A stretch of DNA of 64,000 nucleotides. Origin: Moringa oleifera (taxonomy: Eukaryota > Streptophyta > Magnoliopsida > Brassicales > Moringaceae). Where the stretch lies: positions 7,026,501-7,090,500 of the forward strand of contig JAJFZO010000747.1 of assembly GCA_021397835.1 (NCBI GenBank), given 5' to 3'. Below are positions 36,295 through 47,849 of the stretch, in pieces. A program made the position numbers and the translations under genes. A model generated the notes under the pieces. That model ran no database searches. It worked only from the letters and a program-made list of their open reading frames with translations, and had not been told where the DNA came from. The stretch's first letter is position 1. Each line of letters begins with the position of its first letter.

Positions 36295-39200
36295 TCATCC
36301 CACGTTTACAGGACCTGAGTTCACTGGTTTTTGGAAGACTCTTACAACAGGCATTCCATCACCATCATCATTCCCAACTCTCCAAGTGCGATCTTTTTTC
36401 CTCTGAGGTTTCTTATGCTGTTTATGAGAAGCATTTGGTTTCTTAACAGTTACTTTCTTGGAAGCAAGTCCATTGGCTAGGTCAAATAAGCTGAGATCAT
36501 CCAGCACATGTTCAAGAACAGGTGCACTTTCATCCTTATCTTCCAGAGGATTTTCAATGTCAGATGCATCAGATGCATCTGACTCCTGCATTTCAGACAA
36601 GGTAGTTTCTGCAGCATCTTGAATACAACTTTCATCATCAGAAATTCCTGGTGGCATTTCAAAGTGGTGAAGCTTTCCATCAATATAGTCCTTCAAAATT
36701 TGCCGTGCAGCTCTAGTTTCATCAGGAAGTCCACTTGAGGCAACATACCCACGGGAAGCACAATAAGTCCTCAAAAGTTCTGATGCAAAAGGAGGCCGAG
36801 ACTGTGGCTCATATGGCTTGGGCTTCGGCAGATTTATTTTGTAAACATTCTCAATAATGTGTCTTGGTACTCGATTAGCCACAACCTGTACCGCCTCCCT
36901 GTGTTCAGTCATCCGATGAATCGGCAATACTCCTGAAGCAATCATCTCGTATCTTGAGCTTGAGAATGATGGGAACACCAATCCAGGGCAGTCACATAGG
37001 GTTAGCTCATCAGAAATCATCAATGTTTGGAAATGCTTGGTCTTCCCTGGGGTAGAGGTGACACCTGTTCTTTTCTGGCCTACCAAAGCATTAATTGTCG
37101 AACTCTTCCCCACATTAGGATACCCTACGAAACCCACAACAACGTTTCTAGTCACCGAATTCCCTGGATCATGCTCATTGAGAGACTGAACATCTAATGG
37201 GGTTCTGCTATTTGATCCAGGTTTCCTCTTCATTTTGACTATCTCTTGTGCCTCAGATTGTAAACGTGCCAGCAGTTCATCTCTGCCATATATTTTTGTA
37301 TCAGGATCATCCACCATTTGCAGAGTATCATGTGTCTTCCATGGGTCAGTAAGCTTTTTCCCTTCTAGAGCTGCAGAAGCAGCTTTGGCTGACCAAAAGA
37401 TGAAAAGAATCCCATGAAGCCGAAAGTATGTTGCCCATTTTTCCCTGTAGATAAAGAAAAACAATGACAATAACACGAGATGAAGAAATTGATAAATTTA
37501 TTGGCAGCAGCAAGGAATTAATCAATGACACTAACCTGATAGAAAATGGTAAAAGATCTGCCTTGTTTACCAGAAGCAACGTCTTTTTGTGCTCATCAAT
37601 TTCTCTTGCATATGCCTAAACAAGTGCAACATAACACACATTAAGATGGAGATGCTACAATCAGCAAATGCAGGGTTTCTAAGCAAGAGAAGGAATAAAT
37701 TACCTCTAGATCAGGGCAACGATAGAACAGAGGATCTCGAGCATCAACAACCATTACCAGCTGAAAAGGAAGCAATGAAAACATTTTATATTGGTAAATC
37801 ATAGCATAAACGTTATATACAACAAATTTGTTTTTGTGTCCTTGTGAATAAATGTGCATTGCTTGCATACTTATCACTATTTCAAATTATTTTCCATCAG
37901 GATGCTAGAATCTTTATTTATTTAATGGTAGTTAATACAAGTGAATACAAATTATGAACCAAAAAAAAAAAAAAAAAGACCCCTTTTGTTTCTTGCGAGA
38001 GGTACACCATGCTGTGACATATAATGATTTCAAAATATGAACAGCAATCTTATGTGGATTTTAAGAGAAGCACTTGCCTTGGGCTTCTCAATTCTTTATA
38101 CCATCAGTTTGCAAAGGTAAGCGAGCAGAATACACAAAAGGATAAGATGGAAAGGCATGAAGAGGGTATAGCTCTATTTGAAATCCTGCATTGTAATTCT
38201 AATACCAATTGAAGTTTAAATATACCAAAGAGGAAGATTGTTCAGAAACATCATCCAAATGACCAACCCCCAAAAGTTGTTATATTAAGCAAATTTGGTA
38301 TTCAGACATTTTATGACAGGAAAACAATATCAGAGGAATTACAACAATTATTTAATAAAGGAGAATATTGCTTTTAAATATGAAATGATCAATATTTTCT
38401 CTAACATGAAGGAGAGAAAAAAAAAATACCAAATCACTGCGTTCAACCACCCGCCAAAGCTGTCTCCAAATATCCAGGTTCTTCTCAAATGGGGTGAGCA
38501 CAAGCTTGTCATTCTCCTCAAGTCTGAAGCAAATACATTGCCACAAGATGCAAACTTTGAGAGCATGGAAAACACACCTTTTGCCCCTTTTTGGGACAAG
38601 CAAGTTAAAAAAAGAAAAAAAGAAAAAATGAAAAACGAAAAAAGACTTAAAAGAAATCCTGTAACAACTATGTATTAGGGCAAATACATATGAGCACCTT
38701 GATTACAAAAAGTCAACTTTTTTGCAACAGAAAATTCCAAGAATGTAGCAAATAAGCCAGCAAGTAAAATATGTGAGAGGCTCAAAATCCAACTACATCT
38801 CTATTGTGAGAAATTATTGACACCTTATACCATAGTCTCAGAAATTATTCATACTGTTAGATACAAGTTTTGCTCAATTAACATGCTCAACAATTCCCAC
38901 ACTACCTGGAATTCCTGAGGTTTGGCTACAGATTATGCAAAAGTTTGGTCCAGTTAAGTTGATAATATGCTTAGATCAGCCTAAACAACAAATTTGAGTA
39001 AACATCTTTGCCCAACCTAGGTCTACAAGTCAAACATATTGGCCAAGCTGGTCCATGAGGGATTTAACATAGAGAGTTCAGGTCCACGCCGAGCAATGTA
39101 TCTTATCCCTATTTAGCGGATTCCAGACAAGAGCCACGTTTGACTCCAATTTAAACAAGATATTGCATGCCATAGTGGCTTCTTAATTTAGGAAGAACCA

Positions 39201-40481
39201 GGCAGGCACAGCCATCAAAGTAATATGAAGCATTCTTCCATTAGAAAACATGTTCGATCCATCATCTAGTTCTCGCACTAACAGCAAGAGTACACAGAAG
39301 CTGAAAAAAAAAAATGCCACTTATCCTGTATAGTTCTTTTCTATTCCAGAATCCTGCATAGTATCTTATTTGTGCATCATGATACAGGTTATATTAGACC
39401 TAACCTGGCAAGCATCCGACGCCAGTCTAAGAAAGCTTGTCTTTCATTGGCATCGAGCTCTTCCACTGACATTCCAGCATTCCATGGCGGTCTGCAGGGA
39501 AAACAAAATCTTGAGAACCTGGTAAAACAAACAATACTTGTTAAACTTCGTAATGAGCAGCACATGCCTGCGTGGAACTCGAAGACTACTAGCATGCAGT
39601 GCCTCCTCTTTCTTCTGCTGCTCTCTCTGCTCCTCAGCTGTCATTTCACTGGTGCTAGAACTTGCATCTCTGTTTACATATGGGAAAGCATAAGAGAATT
39701 CATTGATGGACATGGAATAAATTTACTATGACAGGAAGAAATCTTGTAAATAAAGGAAGTTTCCACGTCACAGCCATGGTTCTAAATCCCCCATAATATT
39801 GCCACCAAGTAAAACTTTTTCCCAGAAAGTGTCACTTTTTAAAATCCATATGGTGATCATTTTCAATCACTTGGTAAAGCATATAAAAAGATCTCTCCCC
39901 CCCTCTCCTTCTCCCCCAAGAGAAAAAGGCAGCCAAACAAAGGAAGAGAAATAATCAGAGGAATTGATATAGCAATAACATGAATCTCGTACACTGTAAT
40001 TTAAGTAGCATACAGAAAATGGAATGGACTGACCAAATGAACGCTATATCAATAATATAAGTGCAATTTTAAGTAACATACATATACAAACAGAAATTAA
40101 ACCTATTATACACTTAAGAGAAGCCATCTTTCCAAAATTAACTAGTGTGAAACCTAAGAGTAAGATTTCTAGCAAGTTTAAAATACTTTTACCCAATAGT
40201 TGCAAACAACTGAGAAGCCGAAGCAAAAATTTGAGAAAAGCAACAATAGAAAGAGACTGACAGATTGATGAGGAGATTGGGTGCGGGGTGTTGGAGGGAG
40301 AAGAGGCGGTCGGCCTCGTCGGCCTGCTCTATGACGGCGTCGATGTCGCTGACCTCTGTTACGGATTCCAGGACCTTCTTGAACTGGCTCCTGTAGTATA
40401 TGCCCTTCTCTTTCGACTGCTGGATCATTTGGTTGTGATGCTTCACCAGCGCCCTTCCTAGCCCTGCCTTCTCCTTCTTCC

Positions 40482-40485
<4 letters not shown>
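36295..40485 (-). CDS. LSG1: LSG1 large-subunit GTPase (circularly permuted), complete, 7 exons
   Basis: LSG1 acts in late cytoplasmic maturation of the 60S ribosomal subunit, where it is tied to release of the export adaptor NMD3. Exons on the minus strand: 40485-40262, 39669-39568, 39491-39405, 38523-38430, 37760-37704, 37615-37536 and 37444-36295 (stop TGA at 36297-36295), giving 597 residues, close to the family's usual size. The permuted GTPase motif order is visible: G4 NKAD at 205-208, G5 SAKAA at 233-237, G1 GYPNVGKSS at 322-330, G2 region GVTSTPGKTKH from about 342, and G3 DCPG at 366-369. The C-terminus is acidic, then basic (KQHKKPQRKKDRTWR). The start MGKKEKAGLGR matches the family. 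Intron 2 (39567-39492) appears to use a GC donor; the only nearby GT breaks the conserved frame. A CT repeat abuts the start codon. Confidence 0.95.

Positions 40486-40517
<32 letters not shown>
40486..40517. repeat. (CT)16 microsatellite abutting the LSG1 start codon
   Basis: The run reads (GA)n on the coding strand and ends directly at the ATG (40485-40483). Its length is likely to vary between individuals and it forms the last part of the leader. Confidence 0.95.
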
Positions 40518-40519
<2 letters not shown>

Positions 40520-40860
40520 TTGTCTATGAAATTATTACGGCAAGTTGTTTAAAGCCCTAAAATATAGCAGCCCCTGGGTACCGGAAACTCTTGGTGTTCT
40601 TGATATCGGAAGTGTTTCCTTCTCAGGGAAAATTGAAATCGACCAAATAAAACCGAAGACCCGATGGTTTGTTCTCCTCGCTGATTTTATTGCGTGGCGG
40701 CGAACTGAATGTTTTTGGGACTTTGAAAGCAGGGAGGAAGAGGGAGTCCGCTTACGAGTTCGTTACACAGCCCCTCCTATAGACGCATTTGTGTCCCCCT
40801 TTGCTTGGGGCTACGTAAAAATGACCTTTCGTAAATAACAGCAACACGGCAAGTACATGG
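40518..40860 (-). promoter_or_regulatory. LSG1 5' leader and promoter region
   Basis: This is the GC-richer block just upstream of the LSG1 start. It contains an open frame of 97 codons on the plus strand (40545-40838) with no recognisable domain, judged incidental. No clear TATA box is seen, as is common for plant housekeeping genes. Confidence 0.45.
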
Positions 40861-41432
40861 GGTCTCTGCTCTGTTCTGCCTTCATTTTTTTTTTTTTTTT
40901 TTCCCTCATTCTTATATTGTTTCTCTTTCTATTTTTTTAAAACTCTAAGATAAATATAAAAAAAATACAAAAATGGGTGATTTTCATTTTTATAATTTTA
41001 TATTTAAACTTTTAATTTAAATTTTATCAAAAAAATTAAAAATTAAAGATATTTAAAGTTTTTATATAATAAATTTTAATTTAAAATTTTACATAAATGT
41101 GTATCATCATAAAAAATTTTAAAATTTTAAAATTTTAAAAATATTATTTTTTATTTTATATTGTTAAAAATTTTAAATTATAAAAAATTATAAATTAAAA
41201 TTTTTTTCAAATTTAAAAGATCGATTTAAAATAGAATGTAAATTTTGTTTAATTTATTTTTAAGATACTTCAATAATAAAAATATTATTAAATTTATATA
41301 TTGATTGTAGTTAATATTTAAATTAAAATTTTAAATATATAATTAAAAAAATTAAAATAACGGTGATTAAATTTAAATCTCAACAAAATTCAAAATTTAT
41401 TTTAATATTACTCAATGCCTATTGTATTCATT
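40861..41432. other. AT-rich spacer, no gene
   Basis: A poly(T) run at about 40886-40903 is followed by very AT-rich sequence up to the target duplication of the Gypsy-type element. Nothing coding was seen. Confidence 0.6.
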
Positions 41433-41437
41433 ATAAG

Positions 41438-41849
41438 TGATATGGTAAAATGGATCAATTCACCCTAAGCTCAAGATACACCTCATGTAAGTGACAAAAC
41501 TCATATTAAATCCCTTTCGATCATGAGTTTATTAGGCTGGCTTGGAAAGAAAGCTCTCGTCCACTCTTTGTTGGCTTCCAAAAGAAGCCAACTCCATAGA
41601 AAAATAGAAAGGGGTGATTTTATCATAGTATTCTTCCTTCAGCTAAGGAGGTAAGTTTATTGTGATAGGAATATTGACTTTAATTGGTTCTAGCACTTTT
41701 TACCATAAAATCTGTGGCACGTGCCTACAACGTGTACCAGATTGCACACTCTTGCACTTCATTCACTATATAAGGTTTCAAAATTCATCAAGCAATCTTG
41801 TTGAAACTCAATCTTTAAAGGTTTAGCATTCTTCATAAATTTGTATGCA
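41438..41849 (+). repeat. 5' LTR of the long Gypsy-type element
   Basis: It begins TGATATGG and ends GTATGCA. A TATA-like TATATAAGG at 41768-41776 probably marks its promoter. It is homologous to 50678-51102 (for example the shared TTGGCTTC.AAAAGAAGCC and ATTCATCAAG.AATCT). Confidence 0.85.
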
Positions 41850-41854
41850 TTAAG

Positions 41855-41870
41855 TGGCACCATCTGTGGG
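41855..41870 (+). promoter_or_regulatory. Primer-binding site of the long Gypsy-type element
   Basis: The sequence TGGCACCATCTGTGGG lies five bases inside the left LTR. It matches the TGGCGCC-GTCTGTGGG form found in several plant Gypsy lineages with two changes. Confidence 0.75.
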
Positions 41871-44800
41871 AACTGTTGATGATCAAAAAGTCATAGCTCA
41901 TCGTTAAGCAAGATCATCTTCCAACCAAGAATTAATTATTGAACCATTAGAAGTAGTCACTAATCTTGCAATTTTTCCATCACAATCGTACTTTTTGTAG
42001 GTAACCTGAGTTCCTCCCAAGCTCTCCACATTTTCTACTCAAGCTTATATCTCTTTAATCTCTATAGTAGTCATGCCCATGTTGATGATGAGTCTACCAA
42101 TTCAACCTTCCTAACCGTGAGACCAATGGTTGCACATCCTTATTATCCTATGCCTCTATGCCTCCCACGATGTCAACACATCTCACTGTGACCTAACCAC
42201 TGCCCTTATTTTACTTAAGAATGCAAGAATTCTTAAAAATCCCTAAATATCCATATATACGCCTAGCAAAAAGTGTTTTTAGGCGTTAGATCTGCGTATG
42301 GAACGTATGTCCTAGCCTTTTTAGTCTTTGATCAATTAACAACGACCTTAAGAATTGAACTAACATAATCTTTTTCCCCATCATGCCCCTTGTCAAGAAG
42401 GTCAAGACGATCAAGAACTTCATTAAAAAGCTGAATAAGTGCAAAATACCAATAGACCTTTTACTTAAATTAATGATAATTAATACTAATGCCATAAAAG
42501 CATATCATCTCTAACATCAATATCAAATGTCATGCATGATAACAGCTGTCTTAGCAAGATAATTATATAGAATTCAGTACTTTTAATTCCATAACATCAA
42601 TAAAAAACTTTTACAATTCCATAACATCAAAAGAAACAGTGTTCAACCTCGTCTTTTGTCTTTAATTTGGAAAGCCTATCTTCCAACCTAATCTACCAAC
42701 ATAAAACTCGGTAACTCTTTCAAAAGATAACAAAAACTAATCCAAGTCATTCCATTTTTTTGTTGCTTGGCCATAATCTAGTCTTCTCTTTCCCTACAAA
42801 AGGGAAAAGAATATCTTTTCTTTCATTGCATGCCAAACAAAGGAGATAAATTACCTAATTGACTTGAGAAAAGGAAGTGCCATCTTTTGGTTGTTATAAT
42901 TTAGAGGTTGATGCTTGACTAAAATGCTATCCTAGGAGGCCAAACTAATACATCTCTAAGCAGAGATTTCCAAGTTAGCTTATGAGGATGAATTAGTAAT
43001 AGCCTTTATGAAATTGATAATTGACTTGGAAATTATAAAATGAAAGAACATATAGAATTGGCCAGTATAGTATATGCTACATTTGAATCCAATTATATCT
43101 TTAATATTTCAAAAAATCTGGACTCTCCAAGTTAGAATTATTATTCAAAATATAGCTTTCATAAATGATTCTTGACTAAATTTGATGAGTTCACATGAGT
43201 AGTCAAAGAATTTTATTAACACTCCTAATAAGAAACACTAGTGAACATGCTGGACTGTTTTTATCCAAGAATTAATTTTCACTACATAGAATTTTAGTTG
43301 AAGCCTCCAGCATTTACAAGGTAGAAACTTTACATAGACATACCAAGAAAACGCCAAAGAACAGATTAAAAATAAATAACCATACCTGAGTTATTCAAGT
43401 TTAACATAACAAAATCCATATTCTAAACCACAAAATCTATGTCTATGCTCCTAATCCATCAACTAATCAAACTTCAAGCTTTAGCTAAAAACAGAAGGGA
43501 AGTGGATAACAGAATCTCATTTAATTGACAGAAGCAATGGTTAACAGAATTTTGATAGTTAACAGAATCTGTTCCACATTCTTTGCTTATATATCTTAAC
43601 AAGAATCCTTTTACATTTTATTTCATTGTTTACCTTCCACTAATTACCTGCAGGGGATCCAATTTGAAAGATAAGGATTTCAATTAAATAAAAAAAATGA
43701 CTCTATTGGCTTTCTAGTGAGCCCATAGATTCAATATTTTTAATCTGTATATCCAAGCTCTTGGAAGAAGAAGCAGAAAGAGAGTTGTAAATGTAGCAGA
43801 ACCTAAAAATGAGATAAAATGTTGTAGAGAAGACATGATGCATAACAAAATAGAATAAAAGCATAAAGATTGCTATCAAAACATAAAGATAAAACAAAAC
43901 AAGGTTAATGATGAAGGCTAAACCAAGTGATATTGACCTAAGCATGGTGGACCTCATTCCATTAATGCCATTAAACCATTATTTAGTTTGTTCAACAAGA
44001 ACTAGTTTTTAAATTTTCTTTGGAAAATAATTTCACATGAGCTTTAGAGAAGCTAGGAACTAGCTGAACCATTTATGTGTAAATAATTAATTTCATGTGT
44101 GTGATTGTTGTTCATAACTTTAATTGAGGGTAAGTTTCAAAGAATTCAATAGGTGGCTTTAAAGTTTTAATTTTTTATCTAATCAAAATATTGTATGTGT
44201 AATTTCTTCCTGGATTCATAAGGTTTATAGATGTTTTTACTCGAATTACTTTGTTTTTTTTTTAAAAATTTTCAACTGCAGCTGCATAATCCTCTTAATC
44301 CGAATGCTTTTTGCAATTCTGATAGAGAATACAAGACATGTTCCATGTTGAGCACTTCTAGTGGGAGTCTAAGCCATCAATATTTCCATGTAACTAATCA
44401 AGTCATAAAAATTAAGTTGTAGCATTGTGTTGGTATCTTGTCTAAAGTTTTAGAGTATCAACATTATTAGAGACCTTACCCATAATAAATCAAAATAAAA
44501 TACAAATTTTACAAAAAAAAGAACAACTGGATGACATATATTATATATTTTAACAAGGTAGCTTTAAGCTTAACTCAGAAAACTAATGATGCCATTATCC
44601 CCCAAAAGCTTTAAAAAAACTCTGCAAACTTCATATTGTTTTATTTCTAATCAAAATGAGACATATGTACCAATCTACAAACAATTGATCTTCATGTTAT
44701 GCAAAATTTCCTCCAAGTCCAAAATGAAAATCGATGTTGGATTTTTATTCCTCAAAAAGATGTTGAAAATCCCAGCCATAATGCTCAGCTGAAAACTTTT

Positions 44801-45500
44801 TTTCTTTACTTGCTTGTCACAGAATTTACAACATTTTTCCAATGGATGAAGCTATAATCAGCCTTACCCCTAAGAAATGCCTTTATCAAATGGGGTTAGA
44901 TTTAATGTACATTGTCTTATGAAGAGAGTTTTGTAGAACATACTCATAGCTTGTTTCTTCAAACTATTGTTAGATTAGACCTTCTTTCCATACAGGCTAG
45001 TCCTGAGTATAGGGACATGAGGTGTTATGGCATCCACCAATGCTGCATGTAGAGATCCCTAATCAACAAGTTAACACAAAAATTTTGGAACAATAATAAT
45101 TTGAAGAAATTTTTATTAAAATTTCACTTTCTTTTATATAATGTGTCACATGTAAGCATTGCTAACTATTGTTTAAAACAAACCATTCGCTGAAACAGCT
45201 TGACTAGGATAGATTGCCTTCCTTTGCTCCCAAAAAAATGTGACCAATAAGGGATATGCTCCCAAAGTATGCAATTGACATGTTGCAAAGCTAATTTATC
45301 ACCTATAACTCACAGTCCACATTAAAGTGAAACATTTACATTAGTAACAACTGGCAATTGGAAGGAATAGATCCATGTGTTAGAAAGCTGCGAGGCAACT
45401 GAAATCTTCATTCACTTCATAGAAAAGCCTTTTTAACACATAAGAAAAGCATGCAACCGTGTAATGCTTTCACTCCCCCTTCCTCAACTCAGTGATCTAA
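41871..45500 (+). other. Internal region of the long Gypsy-type element, nothing recognised
   Basis: No gag, protease or polymerase motif could be read on either strand. Short open frames exist but none carries a known domain. Noncoding or completely decayed element sequence is the likeliest content. Confidence 0.45.
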
Positions 45501-45981
45501 GAATCATCACACTTGTACCACTAGTTTTTTAGGTAAAGAAAAGTCACATAATGGCTAAATTCTAACATTCTTGAATAAGTAACTACAACAAAAATCTTAA
45601 ACTCGACGAAAATATCGAGGTCTTCATCCTTAAAATCAAAAATTTTGTTCCCAAATTTGTTTATTATAATTGATAAGGACAACTAGGGGTCATATCTAAA
45701 GAGAAAAGAAACTGCAAGTACCAATCAATTTTTCTTGATAAGAATCATCACATTTGTACCACTAATTTTGTAGGCAAAGAAAAGTCACATAATGGCCAAA
45801 TTCTAACATTCCTGTATAAGTAACCACAGTAAAAATCTCAAACTTGATGGAAACATCGACGTCTTCATCCTTTTAATTAAAAATTTTGTTTCCAAACCTG
45901 CTTCTTATAATTGATAAAAACAACTAAGGGTCATATCTAAAAAGAAAAGAAACTGCAAGTACCGATCAATTTTTCTTGATA
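45501..45981. repeat. Diverged 241-bp tandem duplication
   Basis: The copies are 45501-45741 and 45742-45981, both starting GAATCATCACA and ending TTTTTCTTGATA. They differ at scattered bases, so the duplication is older than the 58-bp one near LSG1. Confidence 0.9.
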
Positions 45982-46255
45982 CACTTTAGGTAATTCTATG
46001 AAGAAGTGATTAAATATATCATCCCATTAATTTATATAAAACATTAACCATCTAAGATATATATGATAGAAAAGAAAATACATATTAATTGGCAAATAGT
46101 TTTCTCTTTAACAATAGAATAAAAGTATACCAATTGTCCAAAGGAGATCATTTTTAAGAACAAAGGTCAAGCCATAACGAATTTAAGTTCTAAAACAAAA
46201 AGAAACTTTCTATCCATCTTAACTAGCTAACAAAATCGTATAACGATAATAATAT

Positions 46256-47158
46256 TCAATAGATAAAAAGAAATCTTCTCACCCACCCAAGTCTTTGACT
46301 AGGTAGAAGACTAAAACAGACAAGCATTTGGCTTAGATGATTAGGGATTTTGTTTAAAGCAATATCCCTTTCATCTTCTCTTAATCCATTATTCAGACCT
46401 AATGTTCCATCTAATTCTTGAACTTTCTGTTGGAGTATCATTTCAATCTTAACACTATTGCTTAACTTTTTACCCATCTCACTTATCCTATTAGCTAATA
46501 ACGTTACAGCATTAATAATTGAATTATCAATCTTATTTGCTTTTTTTTTTTTATGATGGTGTTTGAGGTTGAATACTTGAGATATTCGTGTTACTTAAAC
46601 CAAGATCAACTAGAGCTTCATCTCCAATGCTTTGACTTAATCCAATATTCTCATCTAAGTGATTTCCTTAAGGATATCTGCAATAGTTTGTGTGTCTTGG
46701 CCCGTTGCTCGGTCCTTAGCATAAATCATAGAAAGTTCATTATAAAAGCAAAATGACCATGTTCTAAACAGGGTAGCATCTTTGTGACTCCAAAGATAAG
46801 AAATAAAAAAAATACTCAATATTAATTGCATTAATAAGAAGAAAATAATTACAAGAGTGATGAAAAGAAATTTATAAAAGATACTAATAGTTAAGTATGA
46901 GTCCCATATTGAATCTTCAGCAATCACCATATTTTTTTGACTATTCCATCCAAAACCACAAGTAAAATTCTCTTGCACCATATCAAATATAATACTCCAA
47001 TATTTTTTTAAAGTCTTAATCTTAGATTCTATGTAAGGTTTCCCTTTAACATTTGCATTTGGTAATTTTTTTTCTACTATTCTTTCAAGCGCTAATAAAT
47101 AACCAGCTTTAAAATTGGTATCTGTATTATGTGTTTCGATATTGTGTAAGTCAACCAT
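46256..47158 (-). pseudogene. Harbinger Myb/SANT-like accessory protein gene, largely preserved
   Basis: Minus frame 47158-46655 stays open for 167 codons and shows the Myb/SANT-like DNA-binding domain of PIF/Harbinger (IFDMVQENFTCGFGWNS, then DSIWDSYL). After SYL a hydrophobic AT-rich stretch (about 46885-46790) interrupts before SHKDATLFRT. It begins GTATCT and ends in AG, so it is probably a short intron that happens to stay open. The tail frame 46477-46256 (LSNSVKIEMILQQKVQELDG) belongs to the same protein, separated by stops or a frameshift. The 5' end on a spliced transcript is not certain. Confidence 0.7.
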
Positions 47159-47439
47159 ACATGTACTAGTGCAATATCTTCTTCAAAAGTCCACTTCTTG
47201 TTTGTTCATTTTGAATCTTTAAGACTCAACAAGTGAGGTTGAAGTAGCCTTTTCCATTCTACCATACACCAAACACAGTTAAAAAAAAACAAACATTATT
47301 AAAGTAGTTTTACATGAGAAAATATCAAGTTTTATTTGTATGATAAAAGTACACTTAAAATAACAATTAATATGTCCAAAAATAAAATAAAATAAAACAT
47401 TTCAATAAGAAACAAACTATAATATAATAAATTTAATCT

Positions 47440-47830
47440 TCATTTTGCCTTGAAGTATGCCATTCATGAAACATTTGGTTAGCTAATTCTAATCTCTAAT
47501 TACCCCAAGCATCATTTGAGTCAATAGCAGTTACTGAATCATCCTCAACTACTATTGTTGATATGAAGATGATCATTCCCATCAACTTCAATAGGGTCAA
47601 TACTTATCTCCCTCTTTATAAAATTATGAAGAAAACAACAAGCTACAATAATCCAATAATGTATCTTAATCAGATAAAAAGACGAACTCTTAAGGATACT
47701 CTACTTAATTTTCAATAAACCAAAACATCTTTCAATTACATTCCGAGCAGCTCCATATTTCATATTGAAAAATTCTTCAAAAGTGGTTGGTTGATTAATT
47801 ACAAGTTTCTGACGTAACTTCCCAAAGTGC
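47440..47830 (-). pseudogene. Harbinger transposase C-terminal fragment
   Basis: The minus strand reads PPTTFEEFFNMKYGAARNV with ERCFG at about 47800-47705, then CCFLHNFIKREISIDPIEVD at about 47640-47575. This is the C-terminal part of the DDE transposase domain. Stops occur within it, and the catalytic N-terminal half is not present. Confidence 0.75.
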
Positions 47831-47849
47831 TCCTTGGGGACTTTAGGTC

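Larger units (their letters stand above)
46220..47840 (-). mobile_element. PIF/Harbinger fragment in opposite orientation
   Basis: On the minus strand it holds the C-terminal part of a Harbinger transposase (47830-47440) followed by a Myb/SANT-like accessory gene (47158-46256), the same order as the copy at 21480-23770. The transposase N-terminal half is missing at about 47830-47850, so this is a truncated copy inside the long Gypsy-type element. Terminal repeats were not identified. Confidence 0.75.

Noticed and set aside
38295..38678. 127-codon plus-strand frame over LSG1
   Set aside because: It overlaps LSG1 exon 4 on the opposite strand and is lysine-rich intronic sequence without a domain.
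39372..39731. 119-codon plus-strand frame
   Set aside because: It is the shadow of LSG1 exons 2 and 3 on the opposite strand.
40545..40838. 97-codon plus-strand frame upstream of LSG1
   Set aside because: It has no recognisable domain and lies in the LSG1 promoter/leader region; the length is possible by chance in GC-richer DNA.
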